NCBI RefSeq assembly: GCF_024139115.2
Contig: NC_085141.1
Location: forward strand, 178,882,994-178,946,993
Length of the DNA: 64,000 nucleotides
DNA from: Armigeres subalbatus
Lineage: Eukaryota > Arthropoda > Insecta > Diptera > Culicidae
Direction of reading: 5' to 3'
Shown: positions 11,535 to 20,400 of the stretch, one piece after another
How positions within the stretch are numbered: the stretch's first letter is position 1
How the letters are laid out: the number at the start of each line of letters is the position of its first letter
The notes under the pieces: generated by a model
The model's input: the letters and a program-made list of their open reading frames with translations, nothing else
Told to the model about the DNA's origin: nothing
Database searches by the model: none
Position numbers and translations under genes: made by a program

Positions 11535-12345
11535 ACATTCAAATGATCAAAGTCGATGTAGCGATGGTCAATTATAGATTCTTCATCTGATACATGCCAA
11601 TTCGTCAACTCGTGACTGATTCTATTGGAGCAAAGGGTTATGTCTAACACCTCTGCTCTATTAGATACCATGAAGGTTGGGCGATTCCCTATATTAAGTG
11701 AACCAAGTTCAGTACTACTTAACAACACACTAGCGCCTGCTGAAGGCCGTCATGATACATTATATTTTAAAAATTAAGTAGAAACATAAAAATAATAATA
11801 ATAATAATAATTAAAATTGAAGTTGGAGGGCCAAGCCGGCCGATCACTGTACATGTTAAAAATAATTGTAGAACAAAAATTGTGTAAATAAAGAAGAATT
11901 TTACTACTTACTAGTACTACTTAAGTACTACATCAAGCTGAAGCCTCTAAGATTGATATACGAGCTACCCCAGATGATGTGATGGGCATAAGCATCACTG
12001 GCCTTTTGAACTGCAATATATGGCAACTCATTTGAAAGCATCCGAAGGGGATGGTTCATCATGTGATAAATAAACCGAACAATAGACGTATATCCTGACG
12101 GAGGCTCCGCCAATGGTATCAATTGTGATTGTTAGTTCAGAGATAAGTGTAGCAACGATAGCGTTGTTAACAAGAACACATGCACGCGGCATTGATCGAG
12201 AGTTTGCCATTTCTTCACTGAAGACAGCAAAAACCGTGTTCACTAGGTTACCAAGGTAGAAAATACCCTTGCGAAAATAGGGTTCCTGCACCAAGGCCCA
12301 ATGGGATTTGTGCGATGAAAATATTTGGATATTCAGTACATTCAA
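11525..12345 (-). pseudogene. AP-type endonuclease domain of the LOA/Lian-like element
   Basis: Read on the - strand, 12345-12028 gives SHWALVQEPYFRKG and RACVLVNNAIVATLISEL, the N-terminal endonuclease blocks. 11728-11535 gives LNIGNRPTFMVSNRAEVLDI and NWHVSDEESIIDHRYI, the C-terminal block with its catalytic SDH-like motif changed to IDH. The two parts are out of frame. The domain is continuous with the linker at 4537 once the BEL/Pao element and one ACATT copy are discounted. Confidence 0.78.
11740..11935. repeat. (AAT)n microsatellite and AT-rich insert inside the endonuclease region
   Basis: A run of (AATAAT) repeats at about 11788-11812 lies between the two endonuclease segments, in DNA that does not match the endonuclease frame. 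It may be the tail of a small inserted retroelement. I cannot name it. Confidence 0.45.
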
Positions 12346-12560
12346 AGTTAATTGCCTATATGCCGGGTATTAAGCCACCCGGTGTGGAAATTAATTACTA
12401 TGTCTGAAACTTGATTATGCATATGTACAACATGTTATAGATTTCGTTCGGAAAAGGTATTGGAGGGTATCCGCCCCTTCGGTGGGGTTTGATCCCACGA
12501 CCCCAGTTCGCATGACAGGTGCTTTCCCTACTAAGCTACGAAGGACCTCCGTCGTCCACC
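12340..12560 (-). mobile_element. tRNA-derived SINE with A/B-box-like head
   Basis: On the - strand a tRNA-like head begins GGAGGTCCTTCGTAGCTTAG near 12550 and has GGTCGTGGGATCAAACCCC as a B-box-like segment. It is not a tRNA gene because the body continues without a cloverleaf acceptor pairing. The tail (CCACCCGG...AAGTTAATTGCCTAT on the + strand) recurs at about 53150-53260, where the tRNA-like head is missing. It resembles tRNA-related SINEs of Aedes other than Feilai; the family name is uncertain. Confidence 0.6.
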
Positions 12561-12565
12561 GCAGT

Positions 12566-13467
12566 TTAGCGGGTACTGATGAAACCAAATTCCCAGCACC
12601 AGGTACCAGCCGATCTCTCGCAACACATTTTCAGAACTAACTCTCTCAAATGTATTTTTGTACACATGTCAACCAAGTAGGATGAGTATTTAGTATTGTC
12701 CGTTGTGTGAGGTTGTGCCACTGACGACCAAACTGGCACAACCTCACACAACCCTACTTCATTGAGCGCCGTTGCTGATGAAGCAAGTGTGTATGAGCTA
12801 CAATATATTATATTTGTAGGATCATCGAATTGTTGGTAACCTGACTCAGTATTATGCTTTGATCCTCTGGTTTCTATCTCTGGAGGGTTATTTGGAGGTA
12901 GATCGTCGGAAGAAACATGTTGTATTGCAGTGGTATTCGATTCCGTGATAGAAAATTCCTCGGTTGGAACATTCAGTGTCTTTTCTTTAATTTGTTCTGG
13001 CCTTGGTTCTGGAGCATCGTACATGAGAACATCAGATTCGGAACCCTGGACAGCTTCGTCGCTGGCCTTCATCGTATCTTCTTAGTCTTGTCCTTCTACC
13101 TTGTCATAAGAAGAGAAGCCGTCATAGTCTGGATCAAATTTTAAACTGATGTTAGGCAGTTCCTTTGTAGGTACCCAATCTACGTCATTCGATTCGATCA
13201 GACGAGCAGGTTTACCTTTAAAAGATCAATCCCGTAAAAATCTTTTCTTTAATGTAGGTTTTTCAACTAACCAGAAACGAAGTGTCGACCACAAACATAA
13301 TTCCATTTTGGATCGCTTCGTATACGTAGCGCAACCAATCACCGTTTCCTTCGCTCCGTGTTTAGTTTATTTGTTAGCAAATCTCTTCTGATTTCTGGGA
13401 ACCTAAATAGGCTACACTTCCCTATTTTCCCGGAACGGCATCCCTTCACCACGCACTTTTTTGCCAT
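12566..13467 (-). pseudogene. Decayed THAP-domain protein gene
   Basis: The - strand frame from the ATG at 13467 begins MAKKCVVKGCRSGKIGKCSL and continues FRFPEIRRDLLTNKL. This matches the start of a THAP zinc-finger domain (C..GC...SLFRFP). The Cys-His half (KWNYVCGRHFVSG) lies in another frame near 13300, after a frameshift. More frames carry RLIESNDVDWVPTKELP (near 13180) and an acidic Ser/Thr-rich segment (13072-12566). THAP domains bind DNA and occur both in host factors and in P-element-type transposases; too little remains to choose. At least two frameshifts and a stop make it a pseudogene. Confidence 0.6.
12702..12752. repeat. 19-bp perfect inverted repeat
   Basis: GTTGTGTGAGGTTGTGCCA at 12702-12720 pairs with 12734-12752 across a 13-nt loop. 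The right half plus flank recurs at about 53500-53560 (TTGGCACAACCTCACGCAACC), so it belongs to a dispersed repeat. Confidence 0.75.
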
Positions 13468-13589
13468 AATTATTAGAATTATAAAACTCACATATATTTC
13501 ATAACTGCGAATTAAAGTTGCAAACAAAACATACAATCCGGCTGGTGGTTCAACGAAAAATGCTACTGAACTGTCAAAAAAAATCATTC

Positions 13590-14440
13590 GAGGACCGAAT
13601 TCATTCGTGACGTCATGCTGTAGTACCTAATTCGCTGCTGCGCTCACGTTCGACAACGAAGCTCTGTTGCCGCCGGGGGTAGGGATTGCCTTTCTGCTGC
13701 GGCTTGGCGGTCGGTTCGCTCGATCATCGGAGAATTTGATATTGCGCGCGACGCGACACGTGCGTCGAGGTTCCACTAGTCGTCACTAGGGGAACGGAAA
13801 TGACGTTTGCGCTTGATGTACGTCCTGCCTAGGGAGCGTGGAAAAACGGATGCGGCACCGAAGAACTTCTGAACCTGATTGTAGGGTCAGAAATGGCCAC
13901 TGGGAGTTCGGTTGTGGTGCCACGGACGGTTGAACGGCTTGACAATAAGCTATTAAATAATTAGTTACACGACCAACGTGTTATTTTAGACCGTTCACAA
14001 AAGCACAAAATAGCACAAATTACCTTTACTGGACCGAAGCCACACACGATAACACACCGCCTATTAACAATCGCACACACAATGACTTGTTCTACAAACT
14101 CGGGAAAGGAATTTAAATAGGTATTTATTAAGCTTTACTAACTGACTATTCTTCATGTCACCTTTGAAACGACACCAGGCGCGAGAACTTTGGGCTACTC
14201 CTGCCTCTTCCACGGATCAGTTTGAAGTGAACTTGATCAACTTGGGAATCCCCAGTTTAACCGCCAAATTGTAAATTGGATCACCGGACATCACGTAGAT
14301 AATTTCGTGATTCCGATAATTACTCTCGCGCATAATCAAATTCGCGCATGTTTGCGTCTCTTTCCAAGAACAACTTCAATCATCCATCTCGCTGTTCGGC
14401 CCCAAAATCTCACCCGGCAGATTTGATCAAATTTAATGGG
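13590..14440. other. Unassigned, GC-richer than its surroundings
   Basis: This holds CG-rich words (GCGCGACGCGACACG near 13745) and no long open frame. Reverse-strand sequence near 14270 (ACAATTTGGCGGTTAAACTGG) could be the end of an LTR followed by a primer-binding site, but I found no partner LTR, so I do not call one. Confidence 0.3.
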
Positions 14441-14446
14441 CAAATA

Positions 14447-14663
14447 GGGGAACGGTTCGCCACTTCATCTCATAGCTCCTATTTCCATCCCATCAAAAAC
14501 AAAGCAATGGAAAGGAATTTGGTTTGTTTATTATTTTTGTGATTTTTTCAGCAGTGAGCACGCATGTTGACAAAAAGAAACGACGAATTTGGTGCCGTAT
14601 TTCTTTGTTTAGCGATGAGATGGATATATGTACAGTGATATGGAGATCGGAACAGTTCCCCTA
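14447..14663. mobile_element. MITE with AGGGGAAC inverted termini
   Basis: The left end AGGGGAACGGTTCGCCACTTC and right end GGAACAGTTCCCCT are inverted copies. The same family occurs at about 42914-43051, with a likely remnant at 39505-39700. No coding capacity. Confidence 0.65.
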
Positions 14664-14879
14664 ATTCCCACGGCCGCTCACAACGTCAGTAGGAACTCAC
14701 ATAATAATTTTTTTTTTGCGCTTCTTGTGAGTGTCGCTCATGAACGGAAATAATTTAAATAAATAACGGATATTACGAGTAACATATATTGAACAATAAA
14801 GCATGAAACGACATGCTCGTTGCATTATTCAAACGTATCCGTAGAGTTATATCGTGATATACAATTGGCTATTGTTATT

Positions 14880-15018
14880 CTTTATTGAACGTCCTAGGTA
14901 TCCAAACCATCCTTGAGTTCAGGACTTAAGATCTACAGCGACGAAAAAGGCTTTTTTCGTCATTCACGGTTTTGAAATGTATTCAACCGTGTTCATTACA
15001 TCTATAAAAGATGAGAAC
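14880..15018. repeat. Dispersed repeat interrupted by the LTR element
   Basis: Words such as TATCCAAACCATCCTTGAGTT and CGTCATTCACGGTTTTGAAA match a degenerate family at about 19365-19800. The LTR element at 15024-18105 sits within this repeat: its other side (GCCAGATTTTGAGATATT) continues the same pattern. Confidence 0.5.
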
Positions 15019-15023
15019 AACAC
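15019..15023. other. Target site duplication AACAC, left copy
   Basis: AACAC precedes the left LTR and is repeated at 18106-18110 after the right LTR. Confidence 0.75.
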
Positions 15024-15231
15024 TATGTGGCAGTAAAATAGCACTTGCCGTTTACTATATAAGTAAATATTCAATGGCTTTGAAACCATCGAAGTAGGCC
15101 TGATACCAATAATCGAATAAACAATAATCGAAGCAGTCGTTGCACGTGGATGTCAGACATGTGCTGCACCATCCAAGGTAAAAGGTTTTCCTGGAGACTC
15201 CCGCTTGTATATTAACGGAACAAACTCCACA
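15024..15231 (+). repeat. 5' LTR of a short-LTR retroelement
   Basis: This 208-bp block matches 17911-18105 almost exactly apart from a small indel (an extra ATAAACAATAATCGA-like stretch). It starts TATGTGGCAG where the other copy starts TGTGTGGCAG, and ends CAAACTCCACA. A primer-binding-like TAGCGATCCTGCCAG follows at about 15234-15248. Confidence 0.85.
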
Positions 15232-15287
15232 TTTAGCGATCCTGCCAGATTAAAGTCATTAATAATACATTTATTTAGAATCTGGTC

Positions 15288-15700
15288 TTAAGCAAGCGGG
15301 AGTGCCCAAGGACAAATTGTATCGTGTAGCATTCTTCGTTTTGTACTACGCGGGTGATAAAAAAAAGTGAAAGTAAAGTGCTCGAAAAAAAAAACTATCA
15401 TTATCGGGGGAGACGGGAGGTATCTTTTGGAAATTCCCGTTATGAAGAAATAGGTAAGAATACATAAATGGTGAGTACATATTTGTGAAAATATATACGT
15501 GAGAGCTTTACAATTGCCTTTCAGTTTAGCAATTGTGTTCTCTGCTTGCATTGACGTACGGAGGGCGCTTGCAATGTTCATACGCTTGCCATGCTTTTTG
15601 GTTTGATTAATTTGTGAAAAGACCCTTATTCACTGAGTGATATTTTCAGACTTTTATTTCTGCTCGACATCACGACCGCAAACTTTTCCAAAACCAAAAT
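15288..15700. other. Interior of the short-LTR element, unrecognised
   Basis: An open frame of 97 codons on the - strand (15581-15288) has no recognisable domain and low-complexity Phe/His content; I do not call it a gene. Confidence 0.3.
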
Positions 15701-15719
15701 ATCGGTGGAATACCAATGA

Positions 15720-15865
15720 AAATAGATACTATCTATTTTCTTGTCACAAGACGAGTTTGTACTATTCCATTTAATTCCACTACTTTATTATACCTTTGAC
15801 AGATACGTATTTCGACCTCAACAGTAAGGACGTCTTCAGTATCTCGCTCTCTATTTTCATTGGTG
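15720..15865 (-). mobile_element. Penelope-like terminal segment, inverted
   Basis: On the - strand this reads GTCCTTACTGTTGAGG then GAAATACGTATCTGTC, followed by an AATAAAGT...GTGGAATTAAATGG pattern. The Penelope-like 3' end at about 17700-17800 has the same order (GAAATACGTATCTGT...AGTGGAAGTAAAT) on the + strand. Part of it (GACGAGTTTGTACTATTCC) recurs at 32171-32268. Inverted and partial terminal duplications are common for Penelope-like elements. Confidence 0.55.
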
Positions 15866-15901
15866 GAATACATTATTCAACTTATTATTGCTATTTTTTT
15901 A

Positions 15902-16462
15902 AATGAGCGTGAGTGGTGCTCGCATAAAGTGCTCAGTGCAACTAAGCGTTGCTAATTTTTAAATGAGCGCGAGTGGTGCTCGCATAAAGTGCTCAGTGTT
16001 ACTATTTTTGTAATGAGCGCGAGTGGTGCTCGCATAAAGTGCTCAGTGTTGCTATTTTTGTAATAAGCGCGAGAGGTGCTCACATAAAGTGCTCAGTATT
16101 TTTATTTTTGTAATGAGCGCGAGTGGTGCTCGCATAAAGTGCTCAGTATTTTTATTTTTGTAATGAGCGCGAGTGGTGCTCGCATAAAGTGCTCAATGTT
16201 GCTATTTTTGTAATGAGCGCGAGTGGTGCCCACATAAAGCGCTCAGTGTTGCTGTTTTTCTAATGAGCGCGAGTAGTGCTCGCATAAAGTGCTCAGTATT
16301 GTTATTTTTGTAATGAGCGCGAGTGGTGTTCGCATAAAGTGCTCAGTGTTGCTATTTTTGTAATGAGCGCGAGTAGTGGCTGCATAAAGGGCTCAGTGTA
16401 ACTAAGCGTTGCTAATTTTTGTAATGAAGGCGAGTGGTGCTCGCAAAAAAAAGTTCTCAGTG
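15902..16462 (+). repeat. 50-bp tandem repeat array, about 11 units
   Basis: Units start AATGAGCGCGAGTGGTGCTC and recur at 15902, 15962, 16012, 16062, 16112 and so on to about 16423. Most are 50 bp; the first and the next-to-last are 60 bp because they carry ACTAAGCGTTGCTAATTTTT. Each unit includes GCGAGTGGTGCTCGC, a short hairpin with a 5-bp stem. The units diverge, with no constant repeat/variable spacer pattern, so it is a minisatellite. Confidence 0.9.
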
Positions 16463-16511
16463 GAAAACATGCGAAAAGCAGTGATCTATCTGATAATATA
16501 ATTGCAATATT

Positions 16512-16608
16512 ATATTTTATAAACTCCAGATTTTCCTAATGCGTCAACGGCTTGGAAGCACAAAAGACCCCGTTGACGCATTAGGAAAATCTGGAGTTTA
16601 TAAAATAT
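16512..16608. repeat. 39-bp perfect inverted repeat at the Penelope-like junction
   Basis: 16512-16550 is the exact reverse complement of 16570-16608, with a 19-nt loop. The right arm is the beginning of the GIY-YIG reading frame, so the left arm is an inverted copy of Penelope-like sequence. This looks like a twin-priming or template-switch scar at the 5' truncation point. Confidence 0.9.
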
Positions 16609-16724
16609 CATGCCCACATTGTGAAAAAATCTACATAGGACAGACAAAACGAACACTAGACACGAGGTTCAAAGAACATTTGGCAGAAGTAACTAAAGCA
16701 AACAAAGACACTGAAAAAGGTATA
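16570..16724 (+). pseudogene. Penelope-like GIY-YIG endonuclease, N-terminal fragment
   Basis: The frame gives SGVYKISCPHCEKIYIGQTK, then RTLDTRFKEHLAEV. GVYKISC...YIGQT is the GIY-YIG signature, and the CPHC pair matches the Cys pair placed inside this domain in Penelope-like retroelements. The reverse transcriptase that normally precedes it is absent (5' truncation). The frame is cut at 16724 by a solo LTR and resumes at 17423. Confidence 0.85.
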
Positions 16725-17417
16725 TGTTGCGCACACCTTAAGCGTAACGCAGCACCTACACCCGAACATCGTTGATGGGAATACCTTAAAAGGCAATTTA
16801 TACGAGCTCTTTGTGGGTCTGTCTGCGTGATGCGGTTGGCGAGAATGACGTGAAGCAGAACTGTCAACTGGAGATCGTAAAGCGATGACTAGCGAAAAAT
16901 GTGTTCTACATAAAGGTTGTGAGTGAGACGGTGAATTTCTTAATCTATAATTTGTTGCTAAAACTAGTTATTCCTACTGTTAACTTATTCTATCTATTAC
17001 TAAATTGAATCGGTAAGCTAGAAAAACATAAAACAAGAACTTAAAAACTAAAGTAAATATTATATACAGAGACGTGAAAGTGAGCCAACAAGCTGGACCT
17101 GCATGCGAAGGATCCAGACAGTCAGTATTCCTAAAATTAACGGTAACATAGCCTAAATAATGTAAAGAAACATAAAGTAATGGTTTGCCTTAAACTAAAG
17201 ATTTGAGATTCTGTTAATCCTAATTGACGTCGCTAGAAGAAAAACCGTAGTAAAAACAGGGAAACCTACAAACGTGAGTCTGTTCAGTCTAACCTAAAAT
17301 GTAACTTTAATTAAAACTATATGTTATTGTAGGAAAAATTTAATCTCGGTGCTCGACACTGCAAATAAACCGGATTGTAAATTTTCGGAAAGCGTTTCTC
17401 TTGTTGCATCTGCAACA
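16725..17417 (+). mobile_element. Solo LTR (693 bp) inside the Penelope-like fragment
   Basis: It starts TGTTGC and ends GCAACA and is flanked on both sides by GTATA (16720-16724 and 17418-17422). The host reading frame is continuous if the block and one GTATA are ignored. A terminal TG...CA, 5-bp duplication and no internal coding are the marks of an LTR left by recombination between two LTRs. Its family is unknown. The strand is a guess from the AATAAA-like words near its right end. Confidence 0.85.
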
Positions 17418-17422
17418 GTATA

Positions 17423-17800
17423 CATTATCATTTCAAATCTAAAGTAGCCGAACATATATTTAACGAAGATCATCAATTAACCAAAGACAACATATCACTT
17501 CTCAGATAAATACAAAATCCTTGGAAACTTGACGTAGCGGAAAGCTTAGAAATTTACAAACAAAAACAATTAAACTTACTTAACAAAGATCAACGACGAC
17601 GACGAATCGGTCCAAGCGACATGCCCCAATTTTTACCTACCTACCGTTCTACCTACACACCATATTTAAAGTTAACGAGCAATGTTTTTCTTCAGTCGAT
17701 AACAAACACTGAAGAAGTTTCCAAGTAGGAAACAGAAATACGTATCTGTTTGTTGATACATAAAAAGTGAATAGTGGAAGTAAATAGAAGAATAATAGTC
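17423..17800 (+). pseudogene. Penelope-like endonuclease, C-terminal fragment and 3' end
   Basis: The frame continues SKVAEHIFNEDHQLTKDNIS, then after a stop at about 17507 ESLEIYKQKQLNLLN. The VAEH...H...DNI...ESLEIYK pattern is what follows GIY-YIG in Penelope-like elements. The TAA stop between the two parts and the missing RT make it dead. Confidence 0.75.
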
Positions 17801-17910
17801 TTTTAACCTTGTAGCATTTCCCCTAAGACGCTCTAAAATAATTAATCATTTTCATAATATTTGGGAAGTGTAGTAATAAAAAAAATCGAAAAGTCCTGAG
17901 AAGGGGGGAA

Positions 17911-18105
17911 TGTGTGGCAGTGAAACAGCACTTGCCGTTTACTATATAAGTAAATATTCAATGGCTTTGAAACCATCGAAGTAGGCCTGATACCAATAAT
18001 CGAAGCAGTCGTTGCACGTGGATGTCAGTCACATGTGCTGCACCATCCAAGGTAAAAGGTTTTCCTGGAGACTCCCGCTTGTATATTAACGGAACAAACT
18101 CCACA
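17911..18105 (+). repeat. 3' LTR of the short-LTR element
   Basis: It matches 15024-15231 and is preceded by the purine tract AGAAGGGGGGAATG. It ends ACTCCACA and is followed by AACAC (18106-18110). Confidence 0.85.
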
Positions 18106-18143
18106 AACACCGCCAGATTTTGAGATATTTAGGTGCTAAAAAG

Positions 18144-18871
18144 CTTTTTTTGCAATTCCTAATCATAATACCTGGTTTAAAGTACGTCATTGAGTGATAA
18201 AAAGGGCCTTCTTTTCCATACCAACTAAATGGGTGCTTTAATGACCATTATACAACTCAAATGGGCTGCATAATAGTAGTTTGTGCAACAAGTTGCAAAA
18301 TAATGATTTTTTTCAGCACGAGTTGTACGTTTATCAAACGATGCTTGCCGAGTGCAGAAAAATTCGAATTTAGCAACGAGTTGCACATGCTTTTTTTTGC
18401 AATGACGAAAAAAGGACTTTAATGTGATAAACCTGTACCAAAATGGTACAATTGTATTTACTTCACATAATCAATGTTGCCAAAATGTCATGCTGCTGCA
18501 GAAAACAAACAAATTCAATGATATCATGCCACATTGTATGCTCGACAGACCATAAAGCGAAAGATAAACCTGCTTTAAGAGAATTTGAAACCATGTCCAT
18601 TAAATTATTTCATTAATTACGTGACGCAGAGAATACACTATTTGAACACTCGCCCAAGTTAGTTGAGTTAAATCTGGTCATATAAATATTGTTCTAATGC
18701 AGGTTTTTCATTATAGCAACCAATTGAGTACTATAATGGACATTATGCAACCCATTTGAGTTGCATAATGTTCATTAAAGCACCCATTTCATTGGTATGG
18801 AAAAGTAGGCCGTTTTATCACTCAAACGCCAACTGTAAACCAGGTATTATGATCAGGAATTGCAAAAAATC
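18144..18871. mobile_element. Foldback/MITE with about 115-bp inverted termini (pair A)
   Basis: The left terminus (TTTTTTGCAATTCCTAATCA...CCTGGTTTA...GGGTGCTTTAATGACCATTAT...GCATAAT) is the inverted copy of about 18750-18871. The same arm occurs singly at 20293-20400. No coding. Confidence 0.75.
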
Positions 18872-19356
18872 CATTATAGCACTCATTTGGGTGCTATAAT
18901 GAAAAACCAACATCAGAACAGTAGTTACATGACTACATTTTGCTGATCAAGCTTGGATAAGTGATCAAATAGTGGATTCTCTGCGTCGCGTAATAAATGA
19001 AATAGTTTGATGGCTATGACATCAGAAAATCCAAAGGCAAGTTCATCTATCGCTTCAAGGCTTGTCGACCTATGCAATGTGGCACGATAACATGGAATAT
19101 GATTGTTCTCTGCAGCAACATGATTTATTTGGTAAAAATGATCATATGGAGTAAAACAGTTTGTACCGCTTCGCTCCAAAATTACCACATTGAAGCCCAT
19201 TTTTCGTCATTGCAAAAAATAGCGTGTGCAACTCGTTGCAAAACTCGATTTTTTCAGCACTCGTAGTATTTATCCAACTCGGCAAGCCTCGTTGGATAAA
19301 CGTACAACTCGTGCTAAAAAAATCCTCTTTTTGCAACTTGTTGCACATACTACTAT
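18273..19356. mobile_element. Second inverted pair (pair B), arms of about 390-415 bp, interleaved with pair A
   Basis: Left arm 18273-18665 (TAGTAGTTTGTGCAACAAG...) matches the reverse complement of 18940-19356 (...GCACATACTACTAT) with moderate divergence. Shared words include GCACGAGTTGTACGTTTATC, GCAACGAGTTGCACA and GACGCAGAGAATACACTATT. A third, single copy of this arm lies at about 49195-49490 in an Appl intron. Confidence 0.75.
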
Positions 19357-19364
19357 TTCGTTAC

Positions 19365-19860
19365 TCAAAGTTTCGATAGTATTCAAACATTATTATTACA
19401 TCTGGTTGAAGGTTAACAGACACTGGAAGACAGTTGAGAAATATTCCAGGTCATCCAAACTGTCTTTGAGCTCCCAAAGAAGTGTTTTCCGTCATTCAAA
19501 GTCTCGACATATGTTCAACCCTGGAAGGTAAAAATTACCGCTAGATTGTTCTGAGACATTATGGGACATCCAAGTTGTTCTAGAGTTCGGGATGTGCAAT
19601 CAACAATTGGGTCAGTACCTTTTTCCATTTTCCCAAAATGTTGATACGTGTTCAATCAAAGTAATGTTTTTTTTTTTCTAAAAGATCGTCGTACATCGGA
19701 AGATAGCTTAGGGTCATCCAAACTCTTCTTGCGTTGTCCTCAACAGTTGTTCTGGATGATGGAACGGTTCGGGAAGATGTTATGGATGTGATTGGATACA
19801 TATCCAAACCATAAGTGACGAAAAAAGGTAGACCTTATGTCATGAACTCAAGCATGTCAT
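19365..19860. repeat. Degenerate tandem repeat family
   Basis: GGTCATCCAAACTGTCTTTGAG, GACATCCAAGTTGTTCTAGAG and GGTCATCCAAACTCTTCTTG recur about 120-180 bp apart. Flanking words (CGTCATTCAAAGTCTCG, GTATTCAAAC) recur with them and near 14900-15000. Confidence 0.55.
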
Positions 19861-20213
19861 AAAATTATCTCAATATATCTGTTGATCTTCTTGAATATGT
19901 TTGAATATGAAATCCTAGCTTACACACTAAGTTTATTTTATTCATGCTCTGCTAAATCATGCACCGCCATAGCTCAGTAATTTTAAAACTGAACATTGGC
20001 AAACATGTTTATTATTTACTAATTATCCGAATGTGAGCCACTAAAAGGTCGTTTAAATCATAAATTCCCCATGTGTCAGGTATCAAACGGTTAAAACCCG
20101 CATTGTCCGATTTGATTGCAAATAATGCATTCAATGATACAAACGTTTCAATAGCCTCGCATTTTTGCATCTTTGGAAAAAAGCCAAAAAAAAAATTGCT
20201 GTTCCGGACCATA

Positions 20214-20291
20214 CTGCCGCTAACCGCAAGTCGAGCACATCTGTATATTGAGGCCCATATACAGATGTGCTCGACTTGCGGTTAGCGGCAG
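20214..20291. repeat. 35-bp perfect inverted repeat, 8-nt loop
   Basis: CTGCCGCTAACCGCAAGTCG... at 20214-20248 is the exact reverse complement of 20257-20291. It abuts the single pair-A arm at 20293. Confidence 0.9.
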
Positions 20292-20292
20292 C

Positions 20293-20400
20293 ATAATACC
20301 TGGTTTTACGATTCATGATTGAGCGATAAAATGGCTTACTTTTCCATGCAAAAAATTGATGCTTTAATTACCATTGTGCCACTCGCACAAACTACTTTCT
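20293..20400. repeat. Single arm of the pair-A foldback family
   Basis: ATAATACCTGGTTTTACG...GAGCGATAAAATGGCTTACTTTTCC...GCTTTAATTACCATTGTG follows the left arm at 18168-18255 step by step. Confidence 0.65.

Larger units (their letters stand above)
15024..18105 (+). mobile_element. LTR element with no visible gag-pol, carrying Penelope-like sequence
   Basis: Two LTRs of about 200 bp, the AACAC duplication, a primer-binding-like site and a strong purine tract (AGAAGGGGGGAATG at 17900-17913) define a complete LTR unit. The 2.7-kb interior holds no gag, RT or integrase that I can recognise. Instead it has a 50-bp tandem array, inverted repeats and a Penelope-like endonuclease fragment split by a solo LTR. 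It is either a non-autonomous element or one whose interior was replaced by nested insertions. Confidence 0.75.

Noticed and set aside
12450..12552. tRNA gene
   Set aside because: It has tRNA-like boxes, but the acceptor arm does not pair and the sequence continues into a SINE body shared with another locus.
13880..14290. Solo LTR on the - strand
   Set aside because: There is a primer-binding-like word near 14265, but no convincing start, no target duplication and no second copy in the window.
15902..16462. CRISPR-like array of regular repeats
   Set aside because: Units are contiguous tandem copies with no unique spacers, there are no cas genes, and the genome is a eukaryote's.
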